Assembly: GCA_002314685.1 (NCBI GenBank) | Contig: DCHB01000075.1 | Span: forward strand, 1 to 15,473 | Source of the DNA: Clostridiales bacterium UBA1763 | Lineage (GTDB): Bacteria; Bacillota; Clostridia; Oscillospirales; Oscillospiraceae | DNA length: 15,473 nt | Direction: 5' to 3' | In this document: piece after piece, positions 1-7,328 of the stretch | Numbering within the stretch: position 1 is the stretch's first letter | Layout: every line of letters begins with the position of its first letter | Notes under the pieces: generated by a model | The model's input: the letters and a program-made list of their open reading frames with translations, nothing else | The model's database searches: none | What the model was told of the DNA's origin: nothing | Program-made: the position numbers and the translations under genes

Positions 1-3000
1 CTGAATCTGTACTACGACAGAAGCAGCTACACCGTTACTATCAAGTGCCTTGATGCTAACAACAGTAACGCAGAAATTTCGAGCACAAGCACCACTCAGA
101 GCGGTCTTTACGAAACATCTGATACCATAGCCGCGCCCACCGTGAGTGGTTATCTTGTGGACAACGACACAAGTCATCCCACCTCACAGACCGTAACCTT
201 TGACGGCGATAAGACGATTTACTTCTACTACGACAAGCTTGTTACTGCTACGGTTTATACATACGCGAAGAAAAGTGACGGTACATATGAAACTACACCC
301 GCTACGGTGTCCAATCTCAGAGCAGGTGACACCTACACTGCCGAATATAGTGAGGTCAAAGGTCATACCCCGAACAAAACCCACACAAGCACAAAAAATG
401 GTATTACACTGTCAAACACCGACTCCAAGAACATTGTTAAGCTGTACTACTCCTTAAACAGCCCCGGCATAAAAGTTAACGGAATCGGTTATACTGACAG
501 CACCGCAAGCAGCTATTCAATTAAAGGCGTCGGTGACGGTGATGTTCTGACACTTACCCCCTTTGTGAAGCACGGCAGCGAAGCAATCAACATAGTATCT
601 GCAACTACAAAATTTACATACACAGGCGGCAAAACTGAAAACTATACGTTTACACAAGCAGACGGTATCGCCACGCTGACCTTTAACGGCAAGGGCACAG
701 ATAAAATTATAGTGACCTGCTCTTTCACCGACTCAGACGGCGAAGAATATTCCAAAACAATCACTATCAAGGCATATCAGGGAATAAGCTCGGCAAAAAA
801 TTATGCTATTGACTACGGTCTGAATATCAAAATACCTGCGGGCGGCACTGTTGAAGGTTTAGGCACGGGAAAGACAACGGCCGAAAAACTTTGTACTATT
901 GTTACAGGAAAAACTGCTACCAACCCGTTTACAAGTAAAACACAATCTCGTAATCATAGCAGTGTATATTACAGTGATACCGATATCATTTATACACCCC
1001 AAAACATTTATAATAAGAGCACGACATACTCCGAGACATATTACTTCTCTGTTACGGCAGCTGGCGTTACGGAGAAAGGCGGCAATTATTATAAGTGGTC
1101 TTCCTTCACCGTCATCCCCGCAAGCACGGTGTATTATGAGGACTCCATCGGCGGCATTACCTATACTGACGGTGTCGGCGGCTCAAACGGCACTTGGGAT
1201 ACAGTTGGCACTGACCTGAGAGAAACTACAATTCAGCAAACCGCAGATGCAATTTACGGCTATGATGAAGCATACGACACCTGCACCACCTACAGTATGG
1301 GCAGTGCTCACAAGGTTACTGTCGACAAGGACAATAATCCTAACGGCAAATACACAAGCACAGGCAACGCGGGTGAATGGCCCACTGCAAGCTTCTCCTT
1401 CTACGGCACGGGCTTTGATGTAATTAGCCGTACGGGCAGTGACTGCGGCACTATTAAGGTTAATGTCAAAAATAGCGACGGCAGCTATAACCGCAACTTT
1501 ATTGTTGACGATTACCGCGGCTACACTCTTGCCACTCCCGAAAACGAGAACGAGCAGTACATCAGATACACTTGGTGTTACTCGTCAAGTGACAGCTCCT
1601 GGCACATCATTTCCGTTACAGGTGAAAATGCCAAGAATCACGGTACCTATGTCTCAAGCACGAGCGAAACAGGCGGTTACTCAACCACCAAGCCTGAAAA
1701 GCCCAAAGACGGCGATAAATTCGTTACCTTTGAGAAAAACTATGTGTGGACTGCAACAAAGGACGCAGATAACTACACCTATCAGGTGCCCGTAATGAAG
1801 GTTACAGGACTTGAAAAGGACACCTACACCGTTACGATTACGCCCATGTATAGCTCCGCAACCGACCGTTCCAAGCGCGGTTCTGTTGACTTCTATCTCG
1901 ACGCAATCCGCATCTACGAAACAGGAAAGACTGAGGGTAGCACGCTTAAAGATATCGGCGATAGCTATGCAAAGTTCTTTAACCTCAGACAAATTCTGCA
2001 AACCAGTGTCAGCGATACAAGCAGTACAGGTATAGTCGTTATCGACGGCATCGACCAGAGCTCCGTTGCGAACTATGAAAACTACGGCTCAAATAACGAG
2101 ATATATCTCAAGGGCGGCAACTCGATTGCGTTTAAGCTGACTACAAGTGCAAACCCTGCAAGGGTCATGCTCGGCATGAAGACCTACAACACAAATAGTG
2201 CATCTGTTACAGTCACTTATACCAAGACTGACGGCTCAGCAGGCTCCGCGATACTCGAAACAAGCAGTATGACCGATATGTATTACACACTGCCGAGCGC
2301 GGATGCAGGAATTATTACAATCACCAACCTCCCGGACGGTGCAACCGTTTCGCTGACCACCTTGAAGGTAACCTTCAAGGGCAATTACTCCGCAAATGTT
2401 GAGCCCACAGAAGCCCCCACATATCTGGCAGCACCGCGCTACTTAGCCGCAAACGGTGCCGACGAGGCAGAGAACATTGTGGATACAGAGGATACAGAGG
2501 AATTCACCGCCGACCTCGTGGTAAACGATGAAGTCGTTGCGGCGGCAATTCCGCAGATCAAATCGGTCCTGCTCGCGGCTGTTCCCACTGCTCCAGCCCC
2601 CTTCGAGCCGACCGTCTCCGTCTCCGCACCCGACAAGGTCACCGTCGGCGACACTGTAACAGTTAGGGTCACGACAAGCGACGATGTCGCTTACATCACC
2701 GTCAACGGCAACAAGGTCGAAACCAATAAGGATTTCGTCTGGACTTACTCCGTCAAGGCTGATGAAGTCGGAACTATGAGCTTCTCCGTCAAGGCTTACA
2801 ACGCCGACGGCAAGGCTGCTGACGATGTCAAGTCCGCTTCCGTCACCGTCGAGCCCAAGCCCTTCGTCCCGACTGTCTCCGTCTCCGCACCCGACAAGGT
2901 CACCATCGGAGATACCGTAACCGTTAAGGTCACGACAAGCAGTGACGTAGCATACATCACCGTCAACGGTAATAAGGTCGAAACCAACAAGGATTTCGTC

Positions 3001-3969
3001 TGGACCTACTCCGTCAAGGCTGACGAGGTCGGCACCATGAGCTTCTCTGTCAAGGCTTACAACGCTGACGGCAAGGCTGCCGACGATGTCAAGTCCGCTT
3101 CCGTCACCGTCGAGCCCAAGCCCTTCGTCCCGACCGTCTCCGTCTCCGCACCCGACAAGGTCACCATCGGAGATACCGTAACCGTTAAGGTCACGACGAG
3201 CGACGATGTCGCTTACATCACTGTAAACGGCAACAAGGTCGAAACCAACAAGGATTTCGTCTGGACCTACTCTGTCAAGGCTGATGAAGTCGGAGCTATG
3301 AGCTTCTCTGTCAAGGCTTACAACGCTGACGGCAAGGCTGCCGATGATGTCAAGTCCGCGTCCGTCACCGTCGAGCCCAAGCCCTTCGTCCCGACTGTCT
3401 CCGTCTCCGCACCCGACAAGGTCACCATCGGAGATACCGTAACCGTTAAGGTCACGACGAGCGATGACGTTGCTTACATCACCGTCAACGGAAACAAGGT
3501 CGAAACCAACAAGGATTTCGTCTGGACTTACTCAGTCAAGGTTGATGAAGTCGGAACTATGAGCTTCACCGTCAAGGCTTACAACGCCGACGGTAAGGCT
3601 GCTGACGATGTCAAGTCCGCGTCCGTCACCGTTGAGCCCAAGCCCTTCGTCCCGACTGTCTCCGTCTCCGCACCCGATAAGGTCACCGTCGGCGACACCG
3701 TAACCGTTAAGGTCACGACAAGCGACGATGTCGCTTACATCACCGTCAACGGTGTCAAGGTCACGGCTAACGAAAACTACGTCTGGACATACGAAACCAC
3801 CGCTGAAGAGGCGGGCACCATGAGCTTCACTGTCAAGGCTTACAACGCAGACGGCAAGGCAGCCGATGATACGCAGACGGTATCCGTCACAGTTGAAAAG
3901 GCTTCCGTTATTACCACGGTTGTTAAGGCAGTGGTAAGCTTCTTCAAAAAACTGTTCGGCATCAAATAA
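1..3969 (+). CDS. Large surface/secreted Ig-repeat protein, 5'-truncated
   Basis: The frame is open from base 1 with no start or signal peptide in the window, so the N-terminus lies upstream; 1322 residues are visible (numbered from base 1). Residues 1 to about 155 hold MucBP-like units, each ending in a YYD/YYS-type strand (near bases 10, 226 and 442). Residues 465-640 form a beta-rich module running from FYGTGFDVISRTG to FYLDAIRIYETG, seen in large extracellular Clostridia proteins. A Pro/Ala/Glu-rich linker (801-866) leads to five 87-residue Ig-like repeats. The last 22 residues end in SFFKKLFGIK, with no LPXTG motif or hydrophobic sorting helix. The likely role is a cell-surface adhesin or scaffold; the exact function is not recognisable. 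The peptide gene begins 18 nt downstream, so the two are probably co-transcribed. Codons in the repeats (GTC, ACC, TCC, AAG) are more GC-rich than in the N-terminal half, consistent with amplification of one module. Confidence 0.85.
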   Translation: MNLYYDRSSYTVTIKCLDANNSNAEISSTSTTQSGLYETSDTIAAPTVSGYLVDNDTSHPTSQTVTFDGDKTIYFYYDKLVTATVYTYAKKSDGTYETTPATVSNLRAGDTYTAEYSEVKGHTPNKTHTSTKNGITLSNTDSKNIVKLYYSLNSPGIKVNGIGYTDSTASSYSIKGVGDGDVLTLTPFVKHGSEAINIVSATTKFTYTGGKTENYTFTQADGIATLTFNGKGTDKIIVTCSFTDSDGEEYSKTITIKAYQGISSAKNYAIDYGLNIKIPAGGTVEGLGTGKTTAEKLCTIVTGKTATNPFTSKTQSRNHSSVYYSDTDIIYTPQNIYNKSTTYSETYYFSVTAAGVTEKGGNYYKWSSFTVIPASTVYYEDSIGGITYTDGVGGSNGTWDTVGTDLRETTIQQTADAIYGYDEAYDTCTTYSMGSAHKVTVDKDNNPNGKYTSTGNAGEWPTASFSFYGTGFDVISRTGSDCGTIKVNVKNSDGSYNRNFIVDDYRGYTLATPENENEQYIRYTWCYSSSDSSWHIISVTGENAKNHGTYVSSTSETGGYSTTKPEKPKDGDKFVTFEKNYVWTATKDADNYTYQVPVMKVTGLEKDTYTVTITPMYSSATDRSKRGSVDFYLDAIRIYETGKTEGSTLKDIGDSYAKFFNLRQILQTSVSDTSSTGIVVIDGIDQSSVANYENYGSNNEIYLKGGNSIAFKLTTSANPARVMLGMKTYNTNSASVTVTYTKTDGSAGSAILETSSMTDMYYTLPSADAGIITITNLPDGATVSLTTLKVTFKGNYSANVEPTEAPTYLAAPRYLAANGADEAENIVDTEDTEEFTADLVVNDEVVAAAIPQIKSVLLAAVPTAPAPFEPTVSVSAPDKVTVGDTVTVRVTTSDDVAYITVNGNKVETNKDFVWTYSVKADEVGTMSFSVKAYNADGKAADDVKSASVTVEPKPFVPTVSVSAPDKVTIGDTVTVKVTTSSDVAYITVNGNKVETNKDFVWTYSVKADEVGTMSFSVKAYNADGKAADDVKSASVTVEPKPFVPTVSVSAPDKVTIGDTVTVKVTTSDDVAYITVNGNKVETNKDFVWTYSVKADEVGAMSFSVKAYNADGKAADDVKSASVTVEPKPFVPTVSVSAPDKVTIGDTVTVKVTTSDDVAYITVNGNKVETNKDFVWTYSVKVDEVGTMSFTVKAYNADGKAADDVKSASVTVEPKPFVPTVSVSAPDKVTVGDTVTVKVTTSDDVAYITVNGVKVTANENYVWTYETTAEEAGTMSFTVKAYNADGKAADDTQTVSVTVEKASVITTVVKAVVSFFKKLFGIK
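2599..3903 (+). repeat. Five tandem 261-bp Ig-like domain repeats
   Basis: Units begin at 2599, 2860, 3121, 3382 and 3643, a strict 261-bp (87-codon) period. Each starts P-F-[EV]-P-T-V-S-V-S-A-P-D-K-V-T and contains VAYITVNG, VWTY and VKAYNADGKAADD. Units 1-4 differ from one another by only a few residues and are nearly identical in DNA. The fifth is the most diverged, reading VKVTANENYVWTYETTAEEAG in its middle. Perfect framing and absence of stops show the repeats are coding domains. Confidence 0.95.
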
Positions 3970-3987
3970 GCATTGGAGGCGAATAAT

Positions 3988-4224
3988 ATGAAAAAGAAAT
4001 ACTCAAAACCCGTTATCATATTTGACAGCTTCGAGCTTTCGCAGAGCATAGCAGGTACTTGCAGCACAATTTCAAATGCCGCAATGTACGACTGTCCTGT
4101 TTATTATCCTGAGTGGGACATCTCCGTTTTCACCCTCCAAAAGAACTGTGATGCTACTCCTCAAGACTATGGAACTCCCTGCTACGAAATCCCCTACGAA
4201 AGCCACAATGTTTTCAGCTCATGA
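3988..4224 (+). CDS. Four-cysteine peptide, probable RiPP precursor
   Basis: This encodes 78 residues. The ATG at 3988 is chosen over an in-frame TTG at 3973 because GGAGG at 3975-3979 sits 8 nt before it. The N-terminus, MKKKYSKPVIIFDSFELSQS then IAGTC, is basic then aromatic/hydrophobic and resembles the leader of small peptides found beside radical SAM/SPASM genes in Clostridia (recalled, not searched). There is no signal peptide or membrane helix. The region after residue 25 is rich in Cys, Tyr, Pro, Asp and Asn, with C25, C36, C54 and C65 spaced X10, X17, X10. Downstream lie PqqD-like, radical SAM and HPr-kinase-like genes, the usual partners of a modified peptide. Thioether crosslinks at the cysteines are one possibility; Tyr/Trp chemistry is another. 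The cleavage site is not evident. A non-RiPP small cytosolic protein remains possible. Confidence 0.75.
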   Translation: MKKKYSKPVIIFDSFELSQSIAGTCSTISNAAMYDCPVYYPEWDISVFTLQKNCDATPQDYGTPCYEIPYESHNVFSS

Positions 4225-4233
4225 CAAATATTT

Positions 4234-4257
4234 ATCCCCCGCCTCTCGGCGGGGGAT
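4234..4257 (+). terminator. GC-rich hairpin after the peptide gene (attenuator or weak terminator)
   Basis: This is a perfect 10-bp inverted repeat, ATCCCCCGCC - TCTC - GGCGGGGGAT, beginning 9 nt after the peptide stop codon. Only a short TTCTT follows instead of a long U-tract. It is therefore better read as partial termination or 3'-end protection that would give more precursor than enzyme transcript. Confidence 0.65.
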
Positions 4258-4275
4258 TCTTACAGAGGTTTGTTT

Positions 4276-4941
4276 ATGGATAAGAAAAAAATAATTATAG
4301 CCGCAGTCGCCGCTGTTATCGTGCTTGCCGCGGTCATCGTTCTGCTTTGCCTCGGTGGCAATGATAATGTCGCTGAGCTCTCGGACATTCTGTGCGAGCA
4401 GACGGGCATCGAGATTGTCGGTATAGACTCATACTCGGGCGCGTTTTTTGAGGATGGCTCGGATGAGGCTGTCGAAAATGTCATGCAGCTTACCGTCCGC
4501 AACACGGGTAACACCGACTATCAGCTTATGAATATTTACCTCACCGACAAAAGCGGCTGTGAGTACTGCTTCACCGCCACCACCCTGCTTTGCGGCGAGA
4601 CAATGATAATACTCGAGAAAAACCGTGCCGCGTTTGACGAGGACTTTGATTTCGCGGATGTTCGCGTTGAGGAATGTGCCACCTTTGAGGAAGCTCCGAG
4701 CGTTCATTCTGACGTATTTTCGTTTATGGTAATGGATAGCTCTGTTACCGTTGAAAATATCTCAGATACGGATTTGAGCAACATCTCCGTGTTCTACAAA
4801 AACTACTCCGACGGTGTTGCTGTCGGCGGCATTACTTATATGCTGACTATTCCCTCGCTTGCCGCGGGTGAGTCTGCGCAGATTGGCACCTCGCACTATG
4901 TTGACGGCACAAGCAAGCTGGTGTTTGTTGTCTATGGATAA
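4276..4941 (+). CDS. Membrane-anchored protein with extracellular beta domains (FxLYD-like)
   Basis: This encodes 221 residues. ATG 4276 is preceded by AGAGG at 4264-4268 with 7 nt spacing. A short basic start (MDKKK) and one long hydrophobic helix (residues 6-27) predict a single-pass anchor with the rest outside the cell. The residues before C25 (V-L-L) do not form a lipobox. The remainder is acidic and beta-rich, with two segments resembling FxLYD-type Ig-like folds: about 70-110 (VENVMQLTVRNTGNTDYQLM and onward) and about 155-221 (VENISDTDLSNISVFYKNYS and onward). It lies between the peptide hairpin and the kinase-like gene, whose start codon is inside this gene's last codons, so it probably belongs to the peptide pathway. 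Possible roles are immunity, sensing, or holding the exported product; none can be shown from sequence. Confidence 0.7.
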   Translation: MDKKKIIIAAVAAVIVLAAVIVLLCLGGNDNVAELSDILCEQTGIEIVGIDSYSGAFFEDGSDEAVENVMQLTVRNTGNTDYQLMNIYLTDKSGCEYCFTATTLLCGETMIILEKNRAAFDEDFDFADVRVEECATFEEAPSVHSDVFSFMVMDSSVTVENISDTDLSNISVFYKNYSDGVAVGGITYMLTIPSLAAGESAQIGTSHYVDGTSKLVFVVYG

Positions 4942-5782
4942 GCTTTTTTGTCGCGGCTACAATATAGGCGGTGTGCAATTTAATGTCACAGCGCCCGACT
5001 ACGAGGATTCCGCGGAGCTTGCGGTGTTCAGGCACGATAGTGAGTCTTGCGATGTTCGGTATGACTTTCGCTTTGTGCGGTATATTTCCGAGCCGACTCT
5101 GCCGCTTGTTTTCAGCGATTCGGGGCGGAAAAATTACTCTGACGGCGTTGTTGACGCGCGTACCTATATAGACTCAGACGGCGGAATTCTGATGAAGATT
5201 ACGGGCGACGGCAAGCACTTTGATGTGGAGTTTGATGCCGCGCATCCCGATTATTTCGGAAGCCATGTTGTGCTTAAAGCCATGGACATACCGAGGCTTA
5301 TGCTTGGGCGTGGCGGCGTATTTTTGCACGCAAGCCTCGTTAAATTCGACGGCAGGGCAATTTTGTTCACCGCCGATAAGCAGGTGGGCAAATCCACGCA
5401 GGCAGCACTGTGGGAAAAACACCTCGGTGCCGAGGTCATTAACGGCGACAGGGCGCTTATAAGTCAGCGCGACGGTGTTTGGACCGCCTTCGGCTCGCCC
5501 TACTGCGGGACAAGCGAAATATGCAAGAACGATTCCGCGCCGATTTGTGCCATTGTCATTCTCGGGCAGTCGGACACAACAACGCTGAGAAGAGCCTCCG
5601 TTTCCGAGGCTGTTGCCGCCATGCTGTCGGGCGCAAGCTATGATATAGAAAATAAAAACGAAACTGAAAAATGCTTTGATTTGTGTGCTCAGCTTGTCAG
5701 CAATGTCCCCTTCTACAAGCTCGACTGCACGCCCGATTTTTCGGCGGTCAAGGCATTACACGATGCGATAACGGAGATTTGA
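4934..5782 (+). CDS. HPr kinase/phosphorylase-like P-loop protein of the RiPP locus
   Basis: This encodes 282 residues. ATG 4934 overlaps the upstream stop by 8 nt (ATGGATAA) and has no clear Shine-Dalgarno, so translation is probably coupled; longer upstream starts would overlap the previous gene heavily. The C-terminal half carries the HPr-kinase-like core: VFLHASLV (129-136), a P-loop A-D-K-Q-V-G-K-S-T (147-155, K153), a probable metal-binding INGDRAL (169-175) and GSPYCGTSEIC further on. The N-terminal 125 residues are a beta-rich family-specific region. Members of this family often sit next to PqqD and radical SAM/SPASM genes in peptide clusters, where they are not thought to act on sugar-system HPr. 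The P-loop lacks the usual S-G-x-G stretch. It may phosphorylate or nucleotide-activate the peptide; this is inference. Confidence 0.8.
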   Translation: MDKLFCRGYNIGGVQFNVTAPDYEDSAELAVFRHDSESCDVRYDFRFVRYISEPTLPLVFSDSGRKNYSDGVVDARTYIDSDGGILMKITGDGKHFDVEFDAAHPDYFGSHVVLKAMDIPRLMLGRGGVFLHASLVKFDGRAILFTADKQVGKSTQAALWEKHLGAEVINGDRALISQRDGVWTAFGSPYCGTSEICKNDSAPICAIVILGQSDTTTLRRASVSEAVAAMLSGASYDIENKNETEKCFDLCAQLVSNVPFYKLDCTPDFSAVKALHDAITEI

Positions 5783-5783
5783 T

Positions 5784-6917
5784 ATGCCGAGAAAAAACGC
5801 AGAGCCATATACCGCACAGCATTTGAATGCACTCGGCTGTAAGCTCGGCTTGCCCGTATGCGGCACCTTTGAGCTAACGGCGCGTTGTAATTTCAACTGC
5901 CGTATGTGCTATGTGCATCTAAAAAACGATGCTGCAGAGCTTAAAAGAAGAGAGTTCACGGCAGATGAGTGGCTCAATATAGCAAGGCAGGCAAAGGACA
6001 TGGGGCTCATGTTCCTGCTTTTGACTGGCGGTGAGCCGCTTATAAGGGACGACTTTCCTTATTTATATGAAGAGCTGTCGAAAATGGGCTTTGTTATTTC
6101 GCTCAACTCAAACGCATCGCTGTATAATGACAAAATCAGTGAGCTGTTCAGAAAATATCCGCCCTCACGCATAAATGTCACGCTTTACGGCGGCTGTGAG
6201 GACACCTATGCATCTCTGTGCGGAAATCCGTCCTTTGAGAAGGTCGTCGGAAATCTCAAGCGGATGAAGGCGGACGGGCTTCAGGTGAGTCTCAATGTAT
6301 CGCTCACTCCCTACAATGTGGGCGACATAGAGCGCATAGCGGCAATTTCAAAGGAGCTCGGCTTACACGCGAAGGCTTCATCATATATGTACCCACCCGT
6401 GAGAGTCGATGGCAGTATTGGCGAAAACGCCGCAAGATTTTCCCCCGAGGAAGCGGGCAGAGTTATTGCAAAATGGTACAGTCTTGTTGAGGACGAGGAC
6501 AGCTTCAAAAATAGGGCACTTGCCATAAAGCAGGGGCTTGAAACTGCACGCGAAAGCCATTGCGAGGACCCTGATGGGCGCGGCGTAAAATGCCGTGCGG
6601 GGCGAAGCACCTTCTGGATTACATGGGAGGGCAAAATGACCGCATGCGGCACAATGGATTCCGAGGGCTTTTACCTGAGAGAAACGGGCTTCAAGGAAGC
6701 TTGGGAGGGCGTTTTACGCTCCACGGCAAAAATCGAATTGCCCGAGGAGTGCTGTTCGTGCAAGGATAGGTCCTACTGCGGAGTTTGTGCGAGTATATGC
6801 AAGGGCGAAACGGGTCGCTTTGACGGCAAGCCCGAATATCTATGCAAAATGACAGCCGCAAGAGCAGGTGAAATTTTCCGCATCGCGGGTATTGACGGAG
6901 AGAATAATGAAGATTAA
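5784..6917 (+). CDS. Radical SAM/SPASM peptide-modifying enzyme
   Basis: This encodes 377 residues. ATG 5784 is 1 nt after the preceding stop, with CGGAG at 5772-5776. The radical SAM cluster motif CX3CX2C is C35-NFN-C39-RM-C42, followed by TGGEP (81-85) for SAM binding and a TIM-barrel region. The C-terminal third is a SPASM domain with auxiliary-cluster cysteines C270, C288, C323/C324, C326, C332, C335, C339 and C354 (pattern C-X17-C, then CCSCKDRSYCGVCASIC, then C). Length and layout fit the PqqE/AlbA/anaerobic-SME class. The family cleaves SAM to a 5'-deoxyadenosyl radical to form thioether or C-C bonds, epimers or similar in peptides. The adjacent four-Cys peptide is the likely substrate and the overlapping PqqD-like gene the likely carrier. 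The exact bond made cannot be read from sequence. Confidence 0.92.
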   Translation: MPRKNAEPYTAQHLNALGCKLGLPVCGTFELTARCNFNCRMCYVHLKNDAAELKRREFTADEWLNIARQAKDMGLMFLLLTGGEPLIRDDFPYLYEELSKMGFVISLNSNASLYNDKISELFRKYPPSRINVTLYGGCEDTYASLCGNPSFEKVVGNLKRMKADGLQVSLNVSLTPYNVGDIERIAAISKELGLHAKASSYMYPPVRVDGSIGENAARFSPEEAGRVIAKWYSLVEDEDSFKNRALAIKQGLETARESHCEDPDGRGVKCRAGRSTFWITWEGKMTACGTMDSEGFYLRETGFKEAWEGVLRSTAKIELPEECCSCKDRSYCGVCASICKGETGRFDGKPEYLCKMTAARAGEIFRIAGIDGENNED

Positions 6918-7170
6918 CTATGAAATGATAAAGCGCGAAATTGTCGGCGAGACCTATCTTGTCCCCGTCGGCAAGGCGGCGCACGACTATAACGGTCTGT
7001 TCGCCCTAAGCGAGGTCGCGGGATTTATTTGGGACATTCTCCCGCAGTGCGCCGACGAAAAAGAGATAATTTCTGCCGTTTTGGAGGAGTACGAGGTTGA
7101 TGAGAAAACCGCCGAAAACGACGTAAAGGAGTTTATCTCCAAGCTCAGAGAAATGGGCATAATAAGCTGA
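6907..7170 (+). CDS. PqqD-like RiPP recognition element protein
   Basis: This encodes 87 residues. ATG 6907 lies inside the last codons of the radical SAM gene (11-nt overlap) and has GGAG at 6897-6900, so it is preferred to an upstream in-frame start. The protein has the PqqD layout: short N-terminal beta strands (EIVGETYLVPVG), the segment NGLFALSEVAGFIWDIL (29-45), then helices with an acidic VLEEYEVDEKTAENDVKEF and a final LREMGII. In characterised systems such proteins bind the precursor leader and deliver it to the radical SAM partner. The overlap with that partner, and the leader-like start of the nearby peptide, support the same role here. It is the last gene of the operon; a strong terminator begins directly after its stop. 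Confidence 0.88.
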   Translation: MKINYEMIKREIVGETYLVPVGKAAHDYNGLFALSEVAGFIWDILPQCADEKEIISAVLEEYEVDEKTAENDVKEFISKLREMGIIS

Positions 7171-7214
7171 AGCAAATAAAACGGGCTCGGATAACCGAGC
7201 CCGTTTTATTTGCT
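7171..7214 (+). terminator. Rho-independent terminator, 20-bp perfect stem
   Basis: The left arm (7171-7190) and right arm (7195-7214) are perfect complements around an ATAA loop. A GC-rich core (CGGGCTCGG/CCGAGCCCG) is flanked by an A-tract on the left and TTTTATTTG on the right. It starts immediately after the PqqD-like stop codon and closes the peptide operon. Confidence 0.93.
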
Positions 7215-7231
7215 ATTTGTTCTAAAAAGCC

Positions 7232-7260
7232 TTGATTTTTTGCGGTTTTTGGAATAAAAT
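7232..7260 (+). promoter_or_regulatory. Sigma-A-type promoter for the membrane protein gene
   Basis: TTGATT (7232-7237) and TAAAAT (7255-7260) are separated by 17 bp. This lies after the operon terminator and about 70 nt before the next start codon. The A/T-rich leader that follows contains GTGTGCT-TTTT-TTCACAA at 7273-7290, a possible but weak Rex-like operator. Confidence 0.65.
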
Positions 7261-7328
7261 TAAATCAATAGAGTGTGCTTTTTTTCACAAAGTTGCACTC
7301 ATATCGGAAATTTGACGGAGGTAAAAAG

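Noticed and set aside
2599..3903. Regular repeats as a possible CRISPR or minisatellite
   Set aside because: The 261-bp period is an exact multiple of three, in frame, and encodes Ig-like domains; there are no short palindromic repeats with unique spacers.
4276..4356. Lipoprotein signal in the membrane-anchored protein
   Set aside because: The residues before C25 are V-L-L, without the small residue needed at -1, and the hydrophobic run is long enough for a plain transmembrane anchor.
7271..7300. GAGTG/CACTC stem as a riboswitch or leader RNA
   Set aside because: Only 5 bp with a large A/T-rich loop; too weak and too short to be a structured regulatory RNA.
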